Source: Atherinomorus stipes (Eukaryota > Chordata > Actinopteri > Atheriniformes > Atherinidae). From it: DNA of 64,000 nt. Shown here one piece after another: positions 60,101 through 64,000 of this stretch; the stretch's first letter is position 1; every line of letters begins with the position of its first letter. The stretch lies in NCBI GenBank assembly GCA_023101725.1, contig JALJCO010000083.1, positions 538,501 to 602,500 of the forward strand, in the 5' to 3' direction. Under the pieces are notes generated by a model, which saw only the letters and a list, made by a program, of their open reading frames with translations, did not search any database and had not been told where the DNA came from. The position numbers and the translations under genes were made by a program.

Positions 60101-62514
60101 GCAGATACCACTCGACTTATCTCTGTGTGGACACTGATTATGGACAAACCTTGAGTCTAACAATTACAAAGACTCATTTGTCATATTTTGGGACTTCTTT
60201 GGGGGTCAGGGGCTCCAGTTTGGGAACCCCTGGTGTATAGGATGTTCTTGCAGGTTGTACTTATATAAACATGTGACCTCCCGGTTTTGTTGATTGGAAA
60301 CTTTTTGATTAATTTCAGATTTGAATGAGCACAAAGCTGGAAAACAGGTTGTACCATCAGTTCTACTATCTAGAATTTCATAGCTTTACATCTGATTCAG
60401 TGAATTCCTGCTTTCTGATATTTGTCAGGGAAATCTCTCCTGCAGTCGACCACAGCTTGGCCATCTAATATTTCTACATGATTTTTCCTGTAGAAATGTG
60501 AACTGGGGAGTGTTTTTGCAGAGTTGTCATGGGTTGATCCATCCATCACATACTGTAATACCATCTGGGGAGTATCTGATGGGTTTCAAATTCATAGTGT
60601 TGTAGCACAACAAGTCCAAGAATATAGTGCTGTGATACAGTTGTCTTTATGATCAATATTGCAAACAATATAAGCTACAGGGAAAAACATGGAGTCCTGC
60701 AAAACATACTGAGGCCCCACATCTCGTGCAGCTTATTGATTCAGTTTTTATTATTTCCACAAAATATATAAAGCAGTGATTGGGTTGGAAGTGAATTCTT
60801 TTCCTCTCGTAAATCGTGATTGGATTCCTCATGGTTCTGTTTCTTTCCTGGGGTTTCAGAATATTTGGAACGAACAAAAACAAAGCACCTGGCAGCATGT
60901 CGTGTAGACTTTGCTAATGAGCATGATACCTGCTGACCCTGAGCACCGCACAGGGGGTGGAGGAGAGGCTGCTCAATTTGTTTGCTTCCACTGGGTCATC
61001 CCTGGAGGGCAGTTTGGTGTCGTTTAGATTAATCTGTGTCTGCTCTTTGAACCGTTGCGGTGCAAGAACAATAATAATAAAAATAAAAAAGAACTTTTGT
61101 TGCAATTAAATGTTGTCAGAAATGTACCCCATTTACTACAATTACAGATTTTTAAAACATTTTACTTACACTATTTAAAAGTGCTGTATTGATGTTATTT
61201 CTAGTCTACACCCTTTACACACACACCTTTTTCTCCCCTAGCGTGAAAAAACACAGTCATTGCTGAAGTTATCACTAAAACCATGACAGCAGCACCGGCA
61301 GGCAAGCTCATCTTCCTCACTCATGTGCAGCAGGCCCCAAGGTTGGCAACAAAAACTGTTTAGCTCCAGAGATCTAAAATGGAGAGCTCCTCTTGCCGCC
61401 GTGGAGCGATAACATTGAGTCTCTGTGGGGATGTCGCCACTGTGAAGAATCTGTAATTTAGAGAAGGGTTGGGAGAGCTTATCTTCCTAAGCCCCTGAGC
61501 AAAATAAAGAAATAGTGAGGGAGGGAGGGTGGAACACACATAAAAAAAAAAGCAACGAGTCCTTCTGTTGAGTCACTGCAAACAGGAGAAAAAAGCTGTC
61601 TGGATAAGGGTTCTGTGGTGAAACAGAGCAGTCGCACTTATTATTCATGGGATTTTATGGTAAGACAGCAAGTCACCTAAAATGGGACCAAAAGGTCAAT
61701 TGCTATTACACACAGGCGACTGTCTTTATGCTGCTGCAGGGGTTTGTCTCTGCAGGTAATGAAAGAGGAAAACAATAAATTTGATATTCTGCTCATATTG
61801 CTATGACCAAACAGCTGGGCAACGGCTCCTCATCCAGTCAGTTCGATTTTATCCTGCAGAAACGCACCTAGACATGTGCTTCAGGATGTCCTTGAGTAAA
61901 AAGGTAAAGATTTAGCTTGTTCTTCTGACTGAAACTCTCTGGAGGTTACGGTTTTGTACAGAATGCTCTGCACCATCAACAAGTAAAATTCCCAAGGTTG
62001 TACCTTTTAAGAGCTCATTATTACTGGCTCTCATCATCTTGGTTTCAGTCGTCCATGTTCTGTTATAAATTGTAGTCATTAGGCGCAAAATGGCCCAATT
62101 CTGCCTGAAAGTTGAAGTTCCTTCCCAGCAGCGTTTTTGATAAATTGATAGCAGGTCTTTTAATCTCACTGTGCTCCTTTCAGGTCCTCCCAGATGATTG
62201 CTCTGTTGATGGGTTCTTTGCAAAGCGCTGTCCTTGTCTCACTGCAATGAGTTTACATCTTTTAGAGCCTACAGTATAAGCACAGCGTTCCTTCAGTGCC
62301 GCTTTTAAAGATCAGCCTTTGCTTGTGTATTGGGTATTCAGTTTGGAAAATCTGCAAAGCGATACATTGTGAAATGTTCTTCAGTGGACAGCTGTCTCAA
62401 AACATTTAAAATAACATTTTTCAGGTTTCAGGTCAAGATGAACTATTTTCCTTTGTTTTTGTCCATGGTGAAGTTCTTGGAAATTGATGTGGGGAGAAAT
62501 GTATCTTCATGTCT
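60101..62514. other. Gene-free stretch
   Basis: No recognisable element or gene is seen. The 61240-61460 patch is of higher complexity but shows no splice-defined exon. Confidence 0.45.
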
Positions 62515-62710
62515 GTAATGCCTGGATCAGACTACACGAATTCAGCCTGATTTTGACCAGACAGACATGTTGCTCCGTCATTGCATTTCAGAAGATATCA
62601 TCTTTTCCCCGTGACATAATCTACGATGCCTCATGACCACGACACAAAGTTTGGCGTGTGCAATTTTCTTTTTTTTTTTCTTTTTTTGGTCTACGTGCTT
62701 CTAGATATCG
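62515..62710. mobile_element. Fragment of a 'cctggatcagactacacga' element
   Basis: 'gtaatgcctggatcagacta' followed by 'cacgaattcagcc' matches the start of a common fish short DNA repeat. No opposite end is found. Confidence 0.45.
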
Positions 62711-63461
62711 GCCATTAAGAAGACTCTGTGCACCAGCAGGTAGACTGCTCCGTTGCGCACAGAAACAAACATTACGTGCACTGTTTTAAACATGTTAATA
62801 AATGTGTCAAGTTCTGTTTGCAAGATAGACAGCCCATGATGCCCCCCTCAAAAATATATTTACCCTCCTTATTCATGATTTTCATGAACATTTACGAGCA
62901 TTAACTTTGGGATCATAGTGATGGGGGGTGTTTTACCAGTCACTATGGGCCATATGAAAAATCCCAAAAGCCTTTTCACAGTGAGAGGAGTTCATTTTTG
63001 CTCACATTGTGAACATTCTTGATGCATGATTAACCCGTGGCCACAAGTTTTTTTTGTTTTTACATTTTACTTCTGTTAATGCAGCAGACAGGCTTGGTAT
63101 GGAGCGTCCGTTGCCATGGTTGACGGCTGCTTGTCCCGATGATCTTGGTGACACCACCCGTTCTTGCAGTGTAGTCATTTGCCAGTACAAGATGCCGAAC
63201 AAATTTATGACACCATGTCTGTTAAGCTGACAAAGCCATAGTCATGAACAACAAAAAAAGAAGTGTGTTTGATCCAGGTGTAAGCGTGGTGAAAGCAGCA
63301 AGTGGCATTTTGGTAACCTGGAAAGCATTTTGATGAGTGTTTAAATCTACCAAAGAGATCTGACAAACTGCATGTAAACCTCATGGAAGTGCTGAAGTTT
63401 GGAAAAAGACTCATCTGAAGTCTTTATACAGCCTGCCTGACTCATATAACAGCTTTGGCTA
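62711..63461. other. Gene-free stretch
   Basis: Nothing recognised. Confidence 0.45.
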
Positions 63462-64000
63462 TAAAGGAATAGTACACCCAGAGAATGATGTGCATTCATT
63501 TCCTACTCCTCATGCTGAGCAAGACTCTGGAGCACTTTCTTAATATCTCAAATGCGGTCGGAGATCGGACAGGTTTTCATTTTCCCCCAACTTTCATATA
63601 ATGGAGTTCATGGCGACTTAACCAAAAAGGTCCATAAAAATCCACAAAAACTTGTCAATATTCCTCCATACTGCTCGTCCAATAGAATCCAAATGTCCTG
63701 AGTGGGTAGCGTCCAGAATTTACTCAAAACGACACCATTTAGTATATTTGTATAGCCTAAACAGTAGTACATCTAGCTGTCGCGAAGCGTGACCCTGCGG
63801 GTTCACGACACGATGGAAGTCATGACGTTCAGCGCCTACTCTGCTGATAATGTAAGCGCAGAAGAAGAAATTTATTGTTTACACTGTGCTAAGAGCGAAC
63901 GAGCTGCGAACAAACTGGGAGGGGTTGGCTATTGATTTAAAACAAAGAAAGAAAGAAAAAGAGCGCGCAATCTCGTCTGCCGAAGCTTCCGTAGTGTTGT
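63462..64000. mobile_element. Foldback element, truncated by window end
   Basis: It begins 'taaaggaatagtacacccag' and follows the left arm and spacer of 36291-37158, including 'gtgctaagagcgaacgagct'. The right arm would lie beyond the window. Confidence 0.85.

Overview
The window looks like intron and intergenic DNA from a ray-finned (probably percomorph) fish nuclear genome. It is AT-rich, has vertebrate-type microsatellites, shows no operon-like or long uninterrupted coding sequence, and is dense with the short DNA transposons typical of teleosts. These are Tc1-like, hAT-like (8-bp target duplications), TTAA-target (piggyBac-like) and long-inverted-repeat elements, with a few LINE 3' ends and one tRNA-type SINE. 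Family names come from recognising terminal and consensus motifs; no database search was possible.

No complete host gene can be read. Three candidate exons have splice signals in the right places: a minus-strand terminal exon (5062-5298), a 111-bp plus-strand exon with intact phase (35581-35691), and a possible first coding exon (45061-45084). The last lies at the 3' end of a CpG-richer block at 44150-45060 that resembles a promoter and 5' UTR. If it is real, everything from 45085 to the window end is probably its first intron, and the 35.6-kb exon could belong to the same gene read from an upstream promoter. None of these could be assigned to a known protein.

Layout. 1-20 kb: three or four copies of one Tc1-like short element, a LINE 3' end, hAT-type elements and long featureless stretches. 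20.4-22.98 kb: a four-level nested transposon stack. 24.6-28.5 kb: a TTAA element carrying a tRNA-like insertion, a repeat cluster and a probable assembly-error patch. 32.9-38.8 kb: hAT-like elements, the candidate exon and a complete long-inverted-repeat element. 40.4-43.8 kb: two decayed Tc1 transposase genes of different families on opposite strands, with LINE and hAT-like debris between. 44.1-45.1 kb: candidate promoter and first exon. 46.5-53.1 kb: a run of short DNA elements, several with recoverable target duplications, plus a SINE. 54.5-64 kb: hAT-like element, a large poly-A tract with a corrupted edge, further inverted-repeat copies, a LINE 3' end and a second TTAA element.

I found no evidence of a new biochemical system. 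The most informative content is transposon archaeology: nested insertions whose order and target sites can be read directly, one of them confirmed against an uninterrupted copy of the host element elsewhere in the window.
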